Positions 39,973 through 50,539 of a DNA stretch of 64,000 nucleotides are shown here, in pieces. This DNA is from Setophaga petechia. Taxonomy: Eukaryota; Chordata; Aves; Passeriformes; Parulidae. The notes under the pieces were generated by a model. That model was not told the DNA's origin, did no database searches, and saw only the letters and a list, made by a program, of their open reading frames with translations. Position numbers and translations under genes: made by a program. Position 1 is the first letter of the stretch, and each line of letters begins with the position of its first letter. The stretch spans positions 3,197,501 through 3,261,500 of the forward strand of contig JANCRA010000060.1 in NCBI GenBank assembly GCA_024362935.1. The letters run 5' to 3'.

Positions 39973-40652
39973 TGTCCTGGGTTGTAAAATATGTGTGTGT
40001 GCTCTGTCCCCATGTGTCAGAGCTGGGGCAGTTCTCTGCTGTCCATGGGCAGTTTTCTTGATCTCTGCCACAGCCAATCCTCCCTGCAGGAGATCTCTGC
40101 TGTCCATGGGCACTGAGTGTCCCTGCAGGGCTGATCCAATTCCCCCCTCCCATGGGGAGATGCTGTGCCCAGGGCAGGAGCCAAGCATTCCTACCTGGAT
40201 CCAAGCTGAGCCTGGCACAGCACAGCAGCCTTTGCCCCCTGCATTGCCAGAGGAGCAGCTTTCTGCTGCCCTGCATGGCCAGAGGGAGCCCAGGCCCATC
40301 TGCAGCAGCCCTGGAGCTGCAGAGGAAAACTCCCCCCTTGTGCAGGATCCCTGCTCCAGCAGAACCACAGCTGGCACTGCAGGAGGGCTGAGCCCCCCTG
40401 GGATGGGGCTGGGACACCCCCCTGACACACAGGGGACAGGGCATGGGCTGACTCTGGCAGGGCTGGTTTGTACTCTTGCATTTGTATTTTTATTTTTCCT
40501 AGTAAAGAACTGTTATTCCTGCTCTCATATCTTTGCCTGAGAGCCCCTTAGTTTCAAAATTATAATAATTCAGAGGGAGGGGGTTTGTATTTTCCATTTC
40601 AGGGGAGGCTCCTGCCTTCCTTAGCAGACACCTGGCTGTTCAAACCAAGATA
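39973..40652 (+). mobile_element. Long solo LTR, copy 1 of three
   Basis: Begins TGTCCTGGGTTGTAAAATA and ends TTCAAACCAAGATA, about 680 bp. It has an internal duplicated phrase CTCTGCTGTCCATGGGCA, a late signal (AGTAAAGAACTGTTATTCC, AATAAA changed to AGTAAA) and GGAGGGAGGGGGTTTGTATT before the end. Relatives are at 48951 (partial) and 54160. I recognise this as a passerine ERV LTR type. No target duplication is found. Confidence 0.87.
39995..40540 (+). other. LTR-borne open reading frame (181 codons), coding status doubtful
   Basis: An open frame runs through most of the LTR and is preserved in the copy at 54149-54793 (214 codons). It is Pro/Gly/Ala/Cys-rich and ends in a hydrophobic segment resembling a membrane anchor. 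That segment is encoded by the T-rich polyadenylation region, and the opposite strand is also open for 150-190 codons, so stop-poor GC-rich DNA is the simpler explanation. No homologous family is recognised. I do not annotate it as a gene. Confidence 0.3.
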
Positions 40653-40934
40653 TTCCCTGATTTCAAAGAGCATCCTCCCTGGGTTGATTTAGCCCAATTT
40701 GTCCTAAATTGATTTCCCATTTCCATTGGCTTAAGGGAAGAGCAAAACAGCTTGAAGAGTATTTCTGATTCTTGCAGCAGAGCAGATCTGTGCTGGTTAG
40801 AAAACGTAAAGGTTCCACTGGGGCAGGAATATCAACTTGGGATTCCTGGCTGGGTGTGTGGAGAGGAGATTTTCCCCTCCAATGCTGCCCCAGCTCTGGG
40901 TTGTGAGCACGGGAAGCACCTGGAGCTGTTGTAG
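40653..40934. other. No gene recognised
   Basis: Spacer between an LTR and a CR1; no feature recognised. Confidence 0.5.
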
Positions 40935-41681
40935 GGATGCAGAGGAGGAGATTCCCCCTGGATCCCCCAGAGATGCTGCAGGGGCTGGAGCCCCTCTGCT
41001 CTGAGGAAAGGCTGAGAGAGCTGGGGCTGCTCAGCCAGGAGGAGAGAAGGCTCAGAGGAGAGCTCAGGGCCCAAAGGGGCTCCAGGAGAGCTGGAGAGGG
41101 ACTGGGGACAAGGGATGGAGGGACAGGACACAGAGAATGGCTCCCACTGCCAGAGGGCAGGGCTGGATGGGATATTGGGAATTGGGAATTGTTCCCTGTG
41201 AGGGTGGGCAGGCCCTGGCACAGGGTGCCCAGAGCAGCTGTGGCTGCCCCTGGATCCCTGGCAGTGCCCAAGGCCAGGCTGGGCAGGGCTGGGAGCAGCC
41301 TGGGACAGTGGGAGGTGTCCCTGCCATGGCAGGGGGTGGACCTGTGTCACCCTGTTCTTCTCAGCCTTCTGATGTTCACATTCTTGTAATGCAGTTTCTC
41401 ACACACTTTTATGTAAATAATGATTGTTTTACATTCTTTTCTGGAGGAGGAGAAATTTGATGGACTGTTGGTTTGTCCAGTGTCATTGGAGAGGTGGCAC
41501 TGTCACCCTCCAAACCACTGTCACTTTTGGAAATCTATAAATGTTGGAGTCAGAAAATAAACTTCCTTTCTTTTTACCTTGGAGGCTCCAGCGTGGGTGT
41601 CACTTTATTTCGTGTCCTACAGTGACAGACCTGGATGATTTTGAGGTCCCTTCCAACCCAAACCAGTCTGGGATTCTCTGA
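40935..41681 (+). mobile_element. Long CR1 LINE 3' end split by an LTR
   Basis: Sense CR1 from GAGATGCTGCAGGGGCTGGA, AGGCTGAGAGAGCTGGGGC and GGAGAGAAGGCTCAG, through GGGAATTGGGAATTG and GGGAGGTGTCCCTGCC, to GGCAGGGGGTGGACCTG. It resumes at 41634 with GATGATTTTGAGGTCCC, CTTCCAACCCAAACC and GGGATTCTCTGAT. At about 450 bp excluding the insert it is among the longest CR1 copies here. Confidence 0.95.
41345..41627 (+). mobile_element. Short solo LTR with perfect GACCTG duplication
   Basis: A 283-bp LTR, TGTCACCCTGTTCTTC...GTCCTACAGTGACA, flanked by GACCTG at 41339-41344 and 41628-41633, inserted in the CR1 tail. It has a TATA-like CTATAAATG and a polyadenylation signal GAAAATAAACTTCC 30 bp later. 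The diverged relative is at 21800-22085. Confidence 0.96.
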
Positions 41682-42779
41682 TCCTCTCCTGCTGCTGGGC
41701 CTGGCTTTTCAAAACCACCTGGGGAGTGTTGGTGATCCAGCACCCCTGGAATTCCTCAGGATTTCAAATGGGACACAAGTCAGGAAGAGACCTGGGCTCC
41801 ACTCCAAGTCTGCCTGTTCAACATTTAAATGTCAACACTGAAACCATGTTAAACATGGTTTAAAGTACAGTCTTACCTCCATTATTACCTCTCACTGCCA
41901 GGGAGCCCAAACCACTGTTCCACCTGCAGAGCCACATCTGCACTGAGAATGTCACATCCCACACCTGCCAGAATCCCAGAGGAGGTGCCACCAGGACAGC
42001 ATCCCTCACCCACCTGAGTCCTGCTGTCTCTGTGGTCTCTCCTCTAGAATAAAACCATCATCATCTTTCCACAAAAAGAAGTTTCTATGAGATATTTTGT
42101 GCCCAGCCAAGCTGTGCCATGTGTTTCTGTCCCTTCTACAGAAACCCAACCCTGCAGCTCAAGCCTGGCTTCCCTCTTGGGATGTATGGGCAAGGAGGAG
42201 TAACAACCATGGACATACAGCTATTCCCTACTCTTACAAACCCCAAACAAACAAACCCCAAACCCCACAGTGCTTTTATGGGGGGTATATTTCATTGGGT
42301 TTAAGGAGGAAGCACTGGGACAATAAAAATACTCAAATCCACACAGCTGCTCCCCTCTTTTCTCATTTAGATTCCATGTTCCTGGCCATATTTCAGTCAC
42401 AGGATCCCAAATGTAGTTTGGTATCAGTATCCACCCTTGCATGTGGACCTGAAAGATTTTTCTCTCTCATTCTACAAAACCAACTTTTAGTTTTTTTAAA
42501 CTACGGCGCCAGTTCAAAACTGGACAAAGATCAAAATGCATCAGCCCTTCTCCCACGCTGGGCTGCTCCATAAATTAACCAGCTCAGGGAGCAGGGACAA
42601 TGAATTGTGGCACTGCTGTGCCTGGAAAAGCAGCCAGAGACCCTGGAGTGCAGAGTCACAGGAGCAGCAAGGGCAGACAGAGGCTCCACATCTCCTCTGC
42701 CTGCTGCAGCACATCTGCTCTCCTCCCAGAGAGCTTCAGAGACCCCCAGCTTCACAAATGGGGAATTTTTGGGGTCCCC
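41682..42779. other. No gene recognised
   Basis: About 1.1 kb of single-copy-looking DNA. The plus-strand open frame 42097-42573 (158 codons) has no recognised domain. CpGs near 42505-42556 (ACGGCGCC, CCCACGC) are isolated. Confidence 0.45.
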
Positions 42780-43158
42780 TGTGGTGGGGAGGAAAGATGA
42801 ATCTGACTCCATGTTCTTAGAAGGTTAATTTATTATTTTATGATATTATTTTATATTAAAGAATGCTATACTAAACAATCCTAAAGAATAGAGAAAGGAT
42901 ATTTACAGAAGGCTTAACAAGATAATAATGAAAAACTCGTGACTCTCCAGAGTCCTGACACAGCCTGACCATGATTGGTCATTAAGTCAAAACAATTCAC
43001 ATGTTGGATAAACAATCTCCAAACCACATTCCAAAGCAGCAAAACACAGGAGAAGCAAATGAGATAAGAATTGTTTTCCTTTTTCTCTGAGGCTTCTCAG
43101 CTTCCCAGGAGAAGAATCCTGGGCTAAGAGAGTTTTCCCAGAAAATATGACAGTGACA
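42780..43158 (-). mobile_element. Solo LTR
   Basis: Minus-strand TGTCACTGTCATATTTTC...CCCACCACA, with plus-strand landmarks GACTCCATGTTCTTAGAAGG, AGTCCTGACACAGCC, TGATTGGTCATTAAG and CTTCCCAGGAGAAGAATCC. It is of the same subtype as 33688 and 47492. No target duplication is found. Confidence 0.9.
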
Positions 43159-43287
43159 CCCAACACCTGGAGATTTCCCTTATTTCTTCCCATTTGTAGG
43201 AATGATTGTTTCCACCTCAGCTCTCTCATAGGAAAAATGCTGCTCAATTTGCCCTGAGCCCTAAAGATCATCCCATATTCCACTTCC
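43159..43287. other. Spacer between two LTRs
   Basis: A 129-bp spacer separating two minus-strand LTRs of different subtypes. No feature recognised. Confidence 0.5.
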
Positions 43288-43678
43288 TGTGACGGTGGTC
43301 ACAGGGGTTTGTAGAGGATGGAAGAGTCAGGATCTTGATTCCATGATCAGAAGGCTTGATTTATTATATTATGATATATATATAACATTATAACTATTCT
43401 ACATAGAGATAGAAAAGAAAAGGAGCTTCTTCAGAAGCTGGCTAAGCTAAGAATAGAGAGGAAAGAAAGAATAACCAAGGTCTGTGTCTGGGCAGAGAGC
43501 GAGAGCAGCTCCACCGTGAGTGGTCAGTAAATCCAAACATCTACAGGGGACCAATCACAGGTGGACCTGTTGCATTCCACAGCAGCAGATAATAATTGTT
43601 TACATTTGTTACTGAGCTTCTCAGCTCTAGCAGGAAAAATCCTACAGAAAGGATTTTTCACAAAGGATGTCTGTGACA
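43288..43678 (-). mobile_element. Solo LTR with CACTTCC flanks
   Basis: A 391-bp LTR, minus-strand TGTCACAGACATCC...GTGACCACCGTCACA, with CACTTCC on both sides (43281-43287 and 43679-43685), meaning a 6-bp duplication plus one chance match. Plus landmarks GAGCTTCTTCAGAAGCTGG and CTCTAGCAGGAAAAATCC mark it as the sister of 15739-16130. Confidence 0.95.
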
Positions 43679-44437
43679 CACTTCCTTCTCACCCAGGCTG
43701 TGGCTGCAATGTTTCCTTAAGACCTGCAGCAGAGCAGAGGATTCCTGGAGATTTTTCCTTGTACAGCTCAAACTCCCTGTGATCTCTGTCTCATCTGAGA
43801 TGCAGAGAGGCTGCAGCAGTGCCCAGTGCCACCTGTGCCCTGCTCACTCCAGCTCCAATGGGCACTTCCCCACCAGCCAGGGCTCAGGCTGTGCAGATGG
43901 GCAATTCCCTCCCACCAGGAGCCTGCAGGTGCCCTGGGACACTGGGGAAAGGTTCCAGTGGAGCTCAGGCTGATCACTCCCAGGTACCAAGGAGGGACTG
44001 GCACCCACCGAGTCACAGATCCTGGGCTGGGCAATGCCACCTCCCTGGCTGCAGGTGGAGGTGCCCACTGGGAAGCAAGGACAGAAACAGGTCTGGGGGC
44101 AGAGGAGCCTGGCAAGGGGAAAGGAGGGAGCTGAGCATGCAGGGGCAGCAGGGGCAGAGCACAGAGGCACTGGCTCACTGCAGCATCACGTGCAGCATCC
44201 CACGGGGCCACTGCTGCTCTCAGCAGCCTCTAAAGCAACCCCAAGGACACAGGGCTGTGCTGGCTTGGTCCCACTGATCCACACTGGTCCAAGAGGGTAG
44301 CTCTGTGGGCAGAGGGGAAGTGAGAGAGACTTTTCTTTTCTCCTTCTTCACCATCCTCCCTAAGGGCAGGGGAGGGGCAGGCACTGATTTCTGCTCTGTG
44401 ACAGGGACAGGGCATGGCTGGGGCTGTGCCAGGGAGG
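43679..44437. other. No gene recognised
   Basis: GC-rich DNA; overlapping open frames on both strands (up to 152 codons) without a recognised domain. Confidence 0.5.
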
Positions 44438-44652
44438 GTCAGGCTGGATACCAGGGCAAGGCTCTTCCCCAGAGGTGCTGGCACTGCCCAGGCTGCCCAG
44501 GCAATGGGCACAGCCCCGAGGCTGCCAGAGCTGCAGGAGCTGCCAGGGATGCCCAGGGTGGGGCTGTTGGGGTGTCTGTGCAGGGCTGGGGCTGCCCTGG
44601 GGGATCCTGGGGGTCCCTCCCAGCCCAGGATGCTCCATAATTCTGTGATTGA
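44438..44652 (+). mobile_element. CR1 LINE 3' end (second type)
   Basis: Sense copy of the CAGCCCCGAGGCTGCC subtype: GGCAAGGCTCTTCCCC, GGCAATGGGCACAGCC, GCCAGGGATGCCCAGG, GGGGCTGTTGGGGTGTC and CCCTCCCAGCCCAGGATG, ending ATAATTCTGTGATTG. Confidence 0.92.
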
Positions 44653-46224
44653 CAGAGCACAGGCTGAGATCCAAGCTCCCAAATCCACAGGGCTCCTTCT
44701 TCCTCTCCCAGCTCAGTGCTGGTGCCATGCTGAGCATCCCTGTGAGATCCTGGAGCTGCTGCCCTCACCTGCCCCAAATTCCATAATTTAGGGGTATTCC
44801 ATAGCTCAGGTGCTTCCCCTCCAGCCAGCCAGGATCCAGCTCCTAAACCTACAGTTTTAAACAGTTTTAAAAGCAGCTCAGCACATCAGCTCCCCTAAAT
44901 GCAACCACACAGTGCCTTACCAGGGGGTCAGAGCAAGAGAAGAGTGGGACACAGGCAGGAGCTTCACCCCTCCCTCCCTCCCCAGGATGCTGGCATGGGC
45001 ATCACCTGGGCATCTCTCCCAAAGCACACTGACCTCTCATTTTACCACATGGTGAAGAAAATCCAATTCAAACCTGGCCTCCAGCAGCACAGTATCTGTT
45101 TTAACCCAGCCCTGCACAGAAACAAGGCTCCAGCAGTGAGGGACAGGTTCCCAGCAGGTGACTCCATGTGCTGGGGCAGCACTGGAGGGGAGGTTAAGAG
45201 CCAGGTGCCCAACAGGGCTTGAGGGGAGCACTGGAGGAAGCTGTGAGCACATGGCTCAGGTGAGATCCAGCTGCAGCTCCTGGCATGCTGCAGCTGTGGT
45301 GCCTCCAAGCATGAAATTCCATCAGAGTCTGGGGATTCCACCACAAGGACTGCTCCTTGCAAATGGGAATCCCTCTGCAGGATCAGAACCTCAGAGCAAC
45401 AATGGATTCTTTCCATGGAATAGCCCAAGGCAGTGTTTGGGCAGGCCTGTGCTCATCCCATGCCAAGCTGGGGAGGGTCCAGTCCCAGTTAATGTCTGCT
45501 CAGAGTGCCAGGATCCCAAACAGCCTCCCAGAATTTCCATTTCAGGCATCACCCACACTTTGCCTCTGATGAAAGAGCAGGTTTGATGGAGCCCCTCCTC
45601 AGCCACAGGCAGCTCTAGGTACAAAGCCATCACTCATTTTAGTCCCAAAATCCTTACCCACCATCCAGCTGCTTTTACAGAACCCAGAGCTGGGCTGTGC
45701 CCTGGAGAGCAGCAAAGCCCACCCCTCAAAGCACACCAAATTAATTGGGGTCTTGAATTAGTGAGGTCAGAGCCAATTAGCTCAATTTGACCCAGCTGCT
45801 TTAAGGAACATTCTTCTAGTGCATTGGAGCTTGTTATCACACAGATTCATCTTGGTGCCAGGTGAAAAATGAGCTGTCAGAGCAGGTGTGACCCTTGGGG
45901 ATGCATTTTCATCCTTTCTGGGGCTGACAACAGGAGAGAGCAGCCTGGAGCTGCAGCACTGAGAGCTGCTCTGGTCAGGAACAGCCTCTGTGTCTCTACT
46001 GCTGCTTGAGGAAAAAAAAATGTCCAGACACCCCTTTCCCCCTGCTCCACATGGAACCTGGCCAGGACACAAAGTTCAGCAACGTTGTGTTATTAGTGAC
46101 TTATTAAAATTAATGTTTAATAACTTTGTGCCCAAGCAGGGGCAGCCACAGAGGCACCACTGCCCTGGGACAACATGAACTCCAGCAGTGGGGCTGCAGT
46201 TCAGCAAAATTCCTGTTCTGGACA
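44653..46224. other. No gene recognised
   Basis: About 1.6 kb of single-copy-looking DNA, AT-rich at 46080-46130. Open frames at 44899-45586 (107 and 142 codons) have no recognised domain. Confidence 0.45.
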
Positions 46225-46357
46225 CTTTTAACCTGCAGAAAGGCCAGGCTGGATGGGGCTCAGAGCAAGCTGGGACAGGGGAAGGTGTCCCTGCCATGGC
46301 AGGGGTGGCACTGGATGAGCTTTAAGGCCCTTCTAACTCAGTCTGAGATTCTGTGAA
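46225..46357 (+). mobile_element. CR1 LINE 3' end
   Basis: Sense tail: AAGGCCAGGCTGGATGGGGC, GCTGGGACAGGGGAAGGTGT, GCCATGGCAGGGGTGGCAC, GAGCTTTAAGGCCC and GATTCTGTGAAAG. Confidence 0.92.
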
Positions 46358-47076
46358 AGAAATAATCCTGCTCTGTCCCTTTTCACTTGAAAAATGAAAA
46401 ATGCAGATCAGAGAAAGCCCAAGGCACAGCACCCATGTGAGCAGCAAACTCAGCACCTGGGGTTTTACAAAAATGAAAGAATCCTCAACAAAACTTAGAA
46501 TCCTCAAAGAAACTTTCCCTTTCCCTGAAAAGAAAATGTACAGTTTGAGGGGCTCTTTTCTAATGAGAAATATGAAAGCAAAAAAAAAAAGTTTTTATTT
46601 TTTTGAATCAGTATTTCAAAGGAACAAAATAAGCAGCACAATAACCCCATTTGATGTGTCACTGTATTGACAGCCCCAGCTATGTGAATGGCACTGCAAA
46701 CCCCCTCAGTGAAGTGGAAACCACCAAATTCTCCAAATTTGTTTTTATTCTGTGAGCACTACTTTGAGTCTGTCAGATGCTCTTGTCAAGATGTCACACT
46801 CTGAAGCATTCAGAACTCCTCACAGACAAATCCCCAGCTCCAGCAGCTCTCCACAGGCACCAGTGGGGGCTGCTCACCACACCTGAACCAGCTCAGGGCA
46901 CTGCTCTGTGGGACAGCCCTTCAGAGGAACCCAGCAGAGGAGAATTAAAAGGTTCCCCTCTGCATCAGAGCCCCCTCAGCCCCAAATTCCCCACTGCAGG
47001 TGCAGCCAGCTTGGGCTGATCATGACTGGGACACCCCAGCAGGGCCACAGTGAGGAGGTGCCACAGCCAAAGCATC
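46358..47076. other. No gene recognised
   Basis: AT-leaning DNA with A-rich runs near 46578 and 46602. No repeat consensus or exon. Confidence 0.5.
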
Positions 47077-47345
47077 ACTGAGGGATTTAGGGTGGAAACC
47101 CCTCCAGGCTCATCAGGTTCAGCCACACTAACCCATGTCCCCAAGTGCCACCTCCACGTGGATTTTAAATCCCCCCAAGGATGGTGACCCCACCACTGCC
47201 TGGGCAGCTGCTCCAGTGCTTGACAATCCTCTCAGGGAAGACATTTTCCCTCAAATCCAACCTAAATGTGTGAGGGTGTCTCCTGTCCTGTCACCCATCC
47301 CCTGGGAGCAGAGCCTGGCTGCACCCTTAGGGAGCTGTGGAGAGC
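47077..47345 (-). mobile_element. CR1 LINE fragment
   Basis: Antisense older CR1: GAGGGATTTAGGGTGG, CCCATGTCCCCAAGTGCC, AAGGATGGTGACCCCACCAC, CTGCTCCAGTGCTTGAC and CAAATCCAACCTAAATG. After it, GGCTTCCCACA occurs twice near 47440-47473, a short local duplication. Confidence 0.8.
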
Positions 47346-47491
47346 CACAGAGCCCCAGAGGTGGCACATCCCCTCCTCTGGCACCTGGGAGCAGGGAGAA
47401 CCCCCAACCCCAGGGCCTGGGGCTGGACACCCCCTCTTGGGGCTTCCCACAGCCCCTCTTGGGGCTTCCCACAAGTTTCCACCATGGAGTC

Positions 47492-47888
47492 TGTGGTGGT
47501 GTGAGGTCCCCAGGATGAGGTGAGGGATGAGAATCTCACTCCATGTTCTCAGAAGGCTGATTTGTTATTTTATTATACTATATTATATTATACTACATTA
47601 TACTATATATTATATTATGTTATGTTATATATGTTCTAAAACTATACTGAACTATAGAGAAAGGATATATCAGAAGGCTAAACAAGAATGGTAATGAAAG
47701 TTTGTGACTCCTCAGAGTCTGACACAGCTGATGGTGATTGGTCATTAATTAAAAACAATTCACATGTTTGGATAAACAATCTCCAGACCACATTCCAGAG
47801 GAGCAAAACATGGAGAAGCTGAAGCTTCTCATCTTCTCTAGAGAAGAAATCCTGGTGAAGGGATTTTTCAGAAAATATCACAGTGACA
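47492..47888 (-). mobile_element. Solo LTR with AT-region variation
   Basis: Minus-strand TGTCACTGTGATATTTTC...CACACCACCACA, 397 bp. Plus landmarks are CACTCCATGTTCTCAGAAGG, TCAGAAGGCTAAACAAG and TGATTGGTCATTAATTAAAA. The AT-rich section (47570-47635) has grown into irregular TATTATAC and TATATTATA words. The flanks GGAGTC and GGAAAC agree at only 4 of 6 positions. Confidence 0.92.
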
Positions 47889-47994
47889 GGAAACTTCTTG
47901 TTTCTGTCAGCCCAGCTCCTCACACCCCCAGCAGCCACCCCATGAAAACCCCTGGGGTCACCCCTCAGTGTGCCCACAGCAGTGAGGAGAGAGC

Positions 47995-48120
47995 TCTGGC
48001 AGTGCCAGGGCCAGGCTGGGCAGGGCTTGGGCACCCTGGGCACTGGGAGGGGTCCCTGCCATGGCAGGGGGGTGATGGGATGAGCTCAAAGCTCCCTCCA
48101 ACCCAAAGCAGCCCAAGGTA
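47995..48120 (+). mobile_element. CR1 LINE 3' end
   Basis: Sense tail: GGCAGTGCCAGGGCCAGGC, GGGCAGGGCTTGGGC, GGGAGGGGTCCCTGCCATGG, GATGAGCTCAAAGC and TCCCTCCAACCCAAAG. Confidence 0.88.
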
Positions 48121-48904
48121 CAACTGCAGGGCTAAGATGGCTTTGGAGATAAGACAGATCAAAATAAATGCACTCACTGGATAAGCACTCACTCCTGAGA
48201 AGTGCTGTGGAATCAGCCATGAACCCTTCCTGCCCACCTTTGATTGAAATAATGGATTTATAAAATTCATCTTTCCCTAACATCCCCTCAGTATCATAAC
48301 CAAGCCTAATGAATGCAATTAAAGCTAGAAGTCTCTCAGTTTCTTTCCTTTCTGAACAGGTTCCGTTTATTGGTTTTTTTTGAAGCCCTGGAACAGAGGA
48401 ACAGCTGAAGTCACAACTCACACAAACAGAATTAGGAACAAAACCCCAGCCTGAGTAGCTGTTCCTCCAGGATTCCCAAACACACAGCCTCAGAGATTAG
48501 GGAAATGGAGGGCTTTGTGCACAAAGCAACGAAAATAAAAGTTAAATGTTGTGTTGGGCCAAGAAGAAAGCAAATTCACCAAGGAGTAGCTCTCTCTGCC
48601 TCTATTAGTTTCAGCAGGCTGTGGTGCTTCCCACAAGGCACTAATACAGCCTAATTGGGAGGGGAGGGATGGAGCTCAGCAGCTGCTTACCAAACTTTAT
48701 CATTATTTTCCATGAGGTCCCAATTTTCCCTGCTGCCTTGGATTTGTTTTGCCTCTGCATATTTTGCTTTCCAGTGCTTTGTTTTCTTTCCTCTCCTCCT
48801 CTTCATCTCTCTCTGTTTTATCACAACCCCCAGGGCTGGCTACTGAGGAAGAGCCTCCAGAAGCCCTCAGAGCTGCAGGACAGCACCTTCCTGCATCCCC
48901 ATCC
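48121..48904. other. No gene recognised
   Basis: AT-leaning single-copy-looking DNA with no repeat consensus. Short open frames only. Confidence 0.45.
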
Positions 48905-48950
48905 AGTGAACTGAGTGCCACATCCAGGTTCTTGAAACACATCCAGGGAG
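48905..48950 (-). mobile_element. CR1 LINE scrap before LTR
   Basis: ACTGAGTGCCACATCCAGG then AACACATCCAGGGA is antisense CR1, identical in type to the sequence before the LTR at 54160. The CR1 breaks at the LTR. Confidence 0.75.
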
Positions 48951-49186
48951 TGTCCTGGTTGTAGGATGTGTGTGTATTCTGTTTGCCACCTGTCAGAGCT
49001 GGGGCAGTTCTCTGCTGTCCATGGGCAGTTTTTTCTTGATCTCTGCCACAGCCAATCCTCCCTGCAGGAGATCTCTGCTGTCCATGGGCACTGAGTGTCC
49101 CTGCAGGGCTGATCCAATTCCCCCATCCCATGGGGAGATGCTGCGCCCAGGGCAGGAGCCAAGCATTCCTACCTGGATCCAACCTG
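48951..49186 (+). mobile_element. Partial LTR, copy 2 of three
   Basis: TGTCCTGGTTGTAGG through CCTACCTGGATCCAA, the first 236 bp of the long LTR at 39973 and 54160. The rest is missing and a CR1 follows. It shares the CCCCATCCC variant with the 54-kb copy and has a 2-T insertion after GGCAGTTTT. Confidence 0.9.
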
Positions 49187-49199
49187 ACTTTTGGAACAG

Positions 49200-49432
49200 C
49201 AGGTGGCTGGCCCAGGGCAGGGTTAGATGGGGTATCAGCAGGGAATTCTGCCCTGGCACAGGTGCCCAGAGCAGCTGTGGCTGCCCCTGGATCCCTGGCA
49301 GTGCCCAAGGCCAGGCTGGACAGGGCTGGGAGCAGCCTGGGACAGTGGGAGGTGTCCCTGCCATGGCAGGGGTGGCACTGGATGGGCTTTAGGGTCCCTT
49401 CCAAGCCAAACCATTCCAGGATTCTGTGATCA
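49200..49432 (+). mobile_element. CR1 LINE 3' end
   Basis: Sense CR1 to terminus: GGGCAGGGTTAGATGGGG, CCTGGCACAGGTGCCCAGAG, GGGAGGTGTCCCTGCCATGG, GGATGGGCTTTAGGGTCCC and CCAGGATTCTGTGATC. Confidence 0.94.
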
Positions 49433-49616
49433 TCAGGACCAAGGCCCTGCCTTCAGCAGCTCCAGCCAAGGCTGTGGGGGCTCTGTGGAGATCAGGATGA
49501 ATCCAAAGCAGCTCACAGGCTGGGAACACCCAGTCAGGCTCATGCAGTAGAACAGCCTCAAGAATTTTTCTCCACAGGCAAAGATTCTAAGGATACACTC
49601 TCAGCAAAGACCAGAG
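49433..49616. other. Spacer between CR1 copies
   Basis: Short mixed DNA, no feature recognised. Confidence 0.5.
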
Positions 49617-49825
49617 AATCAGGGAATGTCCTGAGCTAGGAGGGACCCCAGGATCACCCAGGGCAGCCCCAGCCCTGCACAGACACCCCAACAGCCCCAC
49701 CCTGGGCATCCCTGGCAGCTCCTGCAGCTCTGGCAGCCTCGGGGCCGTGCCCATTGCCTGGGGAGCCTGGGCAGTGCCAGCACCCTCTGGGGAAGAGCCT
49801 TGCCCTGACACCCAACCTAAACCCC
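49617..49825 (-). mobile_element. CR1 LINE 3' end (second type)
   Basis: Antisense: AGAATCAGGGAATGTCCTGA, GAGGGACCCCAGGATCACCC, CCCCAACAGCCCCACCC, CAGCCTCGGGGCCGTGCCC and GAAGAGCCTTGCCCTGAC. Nearly identical to 9399-9605. Confidence 0.92.
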
Positions 49826-49889
49826 TCTGACAGAGCTAAAGGATGTAGGGACCCAAGCCCCACCTCCCACCCCAATAAGCTGCTATTGA

Positions 49890-50285
49890 TGTATCACCAT
49901 CATACTTTCTGGAAAATCCCTTTGCCCAGGATTTCTCTCCTGGGAAGCTGAGAAGCCTCAGAGAAAAGGAAAACAATAATTATCTACTTTGCTTCTCCTG
50001 TGTTCTGCCACTTTGGAAGGTGGTTGGAGATTGTTTACCCAACATGTGAATTGTTTTTACTTAATGACCAATCATGGTCCAGCTGTGTCCAGGCTCTGGA
50101 AGGAGTCACAGGTTTTTCATTATTATCTTTTGCCTTCTATCTGTATCCTTTCTCTATTCTTTAGTATAGTTTAGTATAGCATTCTTTAATATAATATAGA
50201 TCATAAAATAATAAATTAGCCTTCTGAGAACATGGAGTCAGATTCCTTCCTTCCTCTTTTTCCAGGGACCCCCGAAAACAGCACA
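49890..50285 (+). mobile_element. Solo LTR
   Basis: TGTATCACCATCATACTTTC...GAAAACAGCACA, 396 bp, with CCTTTGCCCAGGATTTCTC, GGGAAGCTGAGAAGCC, TTTAGTATAGTTTAGTATAG, ATAAAATAATAAATTAGCC and GAGAACATGGAGTCAG. The flanks TATTGA and ATTTGT are not a clear duplication. Confidence 0.92.
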
Positions 50286-50539
50286 ATTTGTGACCTCCCA
50301 GTGAAGCTGTGACAGCTCCAGGCTCCAGCCAGGTCCCTCCCTGGGTGGGTTCCAGCCTCCCCAAGGCCTCAGGACACAGCTCAGGAATTCCACACTTCAT
50401 CTTCTGTCGTTTGCTGCCCCGGAGGAAGCAAGGCTCCAAATTGAATTATCACAAAGAAATCAATTCCAGATCAAACCTCTGTGAAATTATAATTGCTTTA
50501 ATGATCTGCAGGCTGGAATAGACAGGGCCCAGGGAAAGC
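50286..50539. other. No gene recognised
   Basis: Short GC-rich spacer following the LTR. No feature recognised. Confidence 0.5.

Noticed and set aside
42780..43678. Two same-strand LTRs as a deleted provirus
   Set aside because: They belong to different subtypes, and the second has its own CACTTCC flanks; the 129-bp spacer has no retroviral motif.
48703..49404. 233-codon minus-strand frame
   Set aside because: It spans a CR1, a partial LTR and flanking DNA; a composite of repeats.
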